NCBI RefSeq assembly: GCF_963662255.1
Contig: NC_085052.1
Coordinates: 29,770,654-29,834,653 of the forward strand
DNA: 64,000 nucleotides
From: Cinclus cinclus
Taxonomy: Eukaryota; Chordata; Aves; Passeriformes; Cinclidae
Direction of reading: 5' to 3'
Each line of letters begins with the position of its first letter. Position 1 is the stretch's first letter. Of this stretch, positions 59,558 to 64,000 are shown piece by piece. The notes beneath the pieces were generated by a model. It worked only from the letters and a program-made list of their open reading frames with translations, was not told the origin of the DNA and did no database searches. The position numbers and the translations under genes were made by a program.

Positions 59558-61715
59558 ACAAAGCAAATAAGTGGAAATCCATAGCCAGAAATTAGTCTTA
59601 TTGTTAGAAATAAGATATAGTTCAGATTTTCAGGAAACTGTGTTCCATGTGTGAATTTATTGCTACTAGGGTCAAAAGCACAATCTCACTGAAAATGAGC
59701 CTGGAACAGCTCCTTGAAGTCATATGTATATTTTTGACTGGTAAGCAGATAAATGTCAACCATTATTACATTACTTTTTATATTAACAAAAAAAAAAAAA
59801 AAGCCACCAAACAAAAAACCATACAAATCCAGCATTAATGTTTCAGTCTCCAGTTGGGAAATATTTTTATACTGTCTGGTGTATTTTGTTCAGATAAAAT
59901 TCTGGATACCGTTTTATTTTACAGACCACAAAATAACCATGTAGCAGCTTTGTAATTAGATTTTAACTATTTTTACTATGTGAGTACAGTGAAATAGACA
60001 ATCTTCAGTCATAAGAGACTGCTTTTAGAGTATCTCATAAAAAGTCATCTTAGGAAAAGAATCTAGTTGTCTACTATAGGTTGTCTTTTTCAAACTAAGT
60101 ACTGTGCACTGGTAATATAATTAGATGGTTATTTCCCCTTTCTAAAGCAAAGGGTTAGAATAAGATCCAATAACTGCAAGATATAGAGTGCTTGATCTTT
60201 GCTCAGCTGAATAATAGACCTGTTCAACTGCAGGCAAATGTATTTCTAATATTTGCCATGTAAGTGCAAATAATTACGACTATGTGGGCCATGTGAAATG
60301 CAGTGATTCTAAGTATTCAGAGGTTTTATACATCTAGATCAAAGTGGGTATTTCTAAAATCATTTAGAAGGGCTTATTAATTTATATCCTTATACAAGTA
60401 TGGATCTGAATGCAAAAAGCAGTTACACTGCTTGCATTTGAATTACTGCATGGCAGTTACCTTGTTCTGCAGGACCTTCACCATGCAGCCGTTCCTCTTC
60501 CTGAATTCCTTTTTGCTTGAATGTAAGCAAATGAAAGGGCTGCACAAACAAGTAGATGTTATCTAGTGTTCCAACATTTTGTAAGTGAAGAAGGGTCTTC
60601 ACACACAAGATTACTTCAGTTTGATCCAAATTCTTTTATACTTTTCCCAGGTAGAACTGAGAGTTTTAGGTTATTTTTAAGTAGGTGACATACTTCCTGT
60701 AAAAGTATGTTCCCAGAATGCTGGGGACAGACTGATGGCAGAAAGGCAGGAATTCTGCACAAGTGGTGCAAGACAAGAAAAAGCTTCCAGCGTTTCCAAA
60801 TAGCCTGTGTGTTTATGACCTTTTAACAACAATTACTCTGAACTTGCAGTGTTACACTAGATTGTATAAGGATGAGAGCATATTTTAAAAGACCAAAACT
60901 AAAATACATAGACTGTAGAACATACACATGCAATCCTGTGCAGCATCTCAGGCACAACTCTGTAACCAAGATAGTATTGTGTATTAGGTTTGTCATTACT
61001 GCTCTGTGCTGGCAGCTCAGCACACCGATGTGAAAAGCTGTTTGTTTGCTTGTTTGTGTTTTTTTTTCTCTGTATCCAAAGGCAAGGCAGTACAGTCACC
61101 CCCCAGCACTGTAGATCAGGAAAGGCTTTGGCCTGAAAGCCATAAACACCTCGACATATTTGCATTCTGCGTGGACTCGTGCTCAGCTGAGACTACCACA
61201 GCTGGGTGGTGGGAGCCACCAAGCACGGGACAAGGGGCTGCTCCACAAACCTTTATGAGGAAAGCAAGTGAGAGTTTCCTACCCCTCTGAGATTCATCAC
61301 CGCATGGTGATAAAGAAGGGCTATAAATTATGGTTGCAAATATGTCTCCTTAATTCTTGGTCAGTGACAATGCGGAGAAGAACATGGAATGAGAACATGG
61401 AAGACGTGTCAAGACTGAGATAAATAGCTATTGTCATAAAATGTTAACCAGTCACATTTAAGTAAGTATTGCTACTAGGTTTTACACAACCAAAGCTACT
61501 GTATGATTGTAATCTTGCCAAACTGAAACGGATATATAAATGAACCTGAGGTATATGCAATAATATCCAGTTATTCTAGTTATCAGCTACTATAACCAAG
61601 TGGCTGGTTCATTTGGTTAATGCTGTCTATGGCCTTTAATCTTGGTGGTTATTTTGTGTTTTTTATTTTGGAAAAAAAAAAAGTCAATAAAACTGTTTAG
61701 TTACAAATTGTCTCC
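59558..61715 (+). other. RHOBTB1: RHOBTB1 3' untranslated region
   Basis: About 2.15 kb of AT-rich non-coding sequence follows the stop codon and reaches the first canonical AATAAA at 61686. I saw no earlier AATAAA in this interval. An A-run lies at about 59789-59803, and a short perfect hairpin (ATCACC/GGTGAT) lies near 61297-61312. The cleavage point is estimated at 15-25 nt past the signal, not observed. Confidence 0.75.
61686..61691 (+). promoter_or_regulatory. RHOBTB1: Polyadenylation signal AATAAA
   Basis: This canonical hexamer lies about 2.13 kb after the RHOBTB1 stop codon and is followed by T-rich and GT-containing sequence. It is the only canonical hexamer I found between the stop codon and here, so it is the best candidate for the transcript end. 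Confidence 0.7.
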
Positions 61716-64000
61716 CAGCTCTTTAAAGAAACTTCCTTAATTTTGCCTTGCATCTGTCCCTTTTTAGTGCTGCTTGTAAACATTCAGTTGTGCTGTCATT
61801 AATTGAATTTTTACTGAACTTTTGCATATTTGCATAGGACATTACGATTTATGGTTGGGAATGTCACAAGGAAATCCTAAAGTTTGCATATGATATTGGA
61901 AGGCTGGTGCTGGTCCCTTACTGTTAAAATGCACAGCAAAAGAAAAATTAGCCTCTTGCCACTTTTCCCCATGGTCTGTAATATTTCATTACCATTATAT
62001 TACCCAGGGGACATGAAACTAATTGGTCATGACAGACACAGGGATGAAAAATGCAGGTAAACAGCAGGATGTCTGTAAAGTTTTCGGTATACTCTAAAAT
62101 TTGTACAAATACTGTTTGCCCTGCTTTCTCACTGCCTTAGTTGTCAGCCATCTTAGAGAATTCCTCATTACCTGTTAGCAAACCCTCAGCAACTACCTTC
62201 CTGAATACAGCTTATTTAATTGATAGATGTGTGAAGTTGGTACTTTTCTTGACAATTTTTGCAAGACATTGTGCAAAGAACGCCATTGTTAAGAGCTTTG
62301 AAAAAAATCACAAAGCAATGCCAAACGACACTGAATGTAAGCACATTCAGTACAGTGGGGTTTTTTCAACTACTTAGTTATGAAAATGTTACATATCTAA
62401 TTTACTTTTGGAAGCAAAATTTTATTGCATTGAAATCATTAGTAAAGGTAATCAAAAGAAGGAGCGGTGATGTCAGATGTAAAAATGTTTCTTTTGTTTA
62501 TGATAAAAGTGGTAGCATGGAAAGAAGGAGCAAATTAGAAGCATTGTTCTTCTGCAGAGTATTCCTTTTGAAATATTAAGACAAATATTAAGAAGTTTTT
62601 GTTTCTGGAGAGTCTCATTCATCTTACCTCTTAGAAACAATGTTTTCCTATTTGTTCTTTAAGACAGAATTTCTGCCAGCAAGTTTTTCTGCACCACAAG
62701 AGAAGCCATTTTCTGTGGCTTCCTACCCACAAGTAGCCCACCAATGCCAGAAATGGAGTTGCTGAGTAAAATGGGAGAGGCCAGACTTCAGCCACAACTT
62801 CCTGATTTCATTCACAGTCCTTTAGTCAGATCAGGCTCCAAAGTGAGCCAAGGTAAGCTAGACAGTGCTAAAAATGTGGGTATGGTAAGAAGGGTTGCCT
62901 GCTAGAAGAGAGTAATCTGGAAATCCCTTCTGAGCACTGAAAGCATGGTACTACCAGAGGGAGTAAGGAAAAGCAGCACAGTGATTTATTGCCCTAATTC
63001 TTCAGCAGCTTGCCTACAGATAGCCGTTGACAATAGCTTATGCCTAGGAGTGTTTGATTTGTAAAATTGGGGGATTTCTTTTTTCCATGTTCAAATAACA
63101 AGCACTGATAGAGCAACTGAATGCATCTTGGAAATCCTTCTCTCAGGGTCAAGTCTCTCATCCTCTGTACAAAGAGGTTTAGATAAAGATCTAATATACT
63201 AAATAGGATTAATTTTGGTACGCAAACTCCAGGATGGTGATATATTTCAATATTTCAATTCTTCCAGACTTTAGGATTATGACTTGGTGAAGAGATTTGC
63301 TTTGTCAGATGAAACTACAGTTTTGTCCCTATTCTGTCCTGTTATTTCAAATCAGTCTTGCTACTCTTGCCACTGGATAGGCCAGCATTTATTTACTCTG
63401 GGTTGGATTCCAAAGTACACGCTGTGCAGTGAGATATCTTTAATGTGTCCGCTTGCCACTCCTGAATCCCCTTAGATTTTTGGTCTATTAAAATGATCTA
63501 GCAGCATTTGTATGAGTTTACTTCTCCTGCAGAAAGACTCCCATTGAAGTGGATGAGATACTAGACACACACACACACACTTTGGGCTTTGAGGTGCCGC
63601 CTAATGAATTTCCACGTTATCGCTTGCCTGTGTTCCAAATCTCCCAAAGAAGTTAGCTCTGTGTACTGCATGGAGGATAAGGCAGTGTGTTAGCAGTGAT
63701 AATCCCCATCCTGAAGGCTCTACAATAGGATAATTCATTGTCAGTTAACTTAGGCCTTTGCCTTTAGCTAAGAGAACACAACCCATGTAGTGGATTCACT
63801 TTGCACTAGCAGCCAGAGTAGTGAGACTATTGTATATTTATATATGCAAACTAAATCCCTCACTGCTGCTTACATAAAAACCTTGATTTCTGGTATAAAT
63901 ATGAAAAGCTTTTGGATCAAGGTTGCAGGAGGCTAAGATGAAAATTTGAACATTAGAAGATGCAAGAATGGTTATGCTAATGTATCCCAGCTCTAGAGAA
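61716..64000. other. 3' flank of RHOBTB1
   Basis: AT-rich sequence with an AC microsatellite at 63565 and no recognised gene or mobile element. Small open frames near 62141-62579 overlap in two frames and have no recognisable domain. Confidence 0.65.
63565..63580 (+). repeat. (AC)8 microsatellite
   Basis: Eight uninterrupted AC units lie in the 3' flank of RHOBTB1. Confidence 0.9.

Overview
This window is vertebrate nuclear DNA, most likely from a bird and plausibly a songbird. Coding sequence is sparse and split into short exons by GT-AG introns. There are CpG islands, CR1-type LINE tails ending in the avian TTCTATGATTCTAT-like terminus, and solo LTRs of types that I associate with avian ERVL-like elements. 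The species call is inference.

The only protein-coding gene I can support is RHOBTB1 on the + strand. Nine coding exons between 38283 and 59557 join in frame to 2085 nt (694 codons plus stop). The product has an atypical Rho GTPase domain, a proline-rich linker, a first BTB domain split by a long variable insert, a second BTB domain and a basic C-terminal tail. All eight introns have GT-AG ends, and the phases add up. The 3' UTR probably runs to just beyond the only canonical AATAAA, at 61686.

Layout: 1-7.8 kb is gene-free upstream DNA with one CR1 tail and a 158-bp GGAGA array. At 7.8-8.6 kb lies a CpG island with an E-box and a strong splice donor, a candidate first exon. At 12.67-12.76 kb there is a very exon-like 96-bp segment, probably a non-coding 5' UTR exon. 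The 14-25 kb stretch holds three solo LTRs, each with its own 5-bp target duplication, and another CR1 piece. At 26.6-27.4 kb lies a second CpG island with a 57-bp minisatellite and another donor, a candidate alternative first exon. Then come about 11 kb of intron-like DNA, the coding exons from 38.3 kb (with an 11.7-kb second coding intron), and unannotated 3' flank from 61.7 kb on.

The most notable points are the two candidate promoters, each followed within about 45 bp of its splice donor by a G-quadruplex-type repeat; the two almost identical solo LTRs that are demonstrably separate insertions; and the candidate UTR exon carrying several upstream AUGs. I found no CRISPR array, operon, tRNA or rRNA, and no convincing new multi-gene system.
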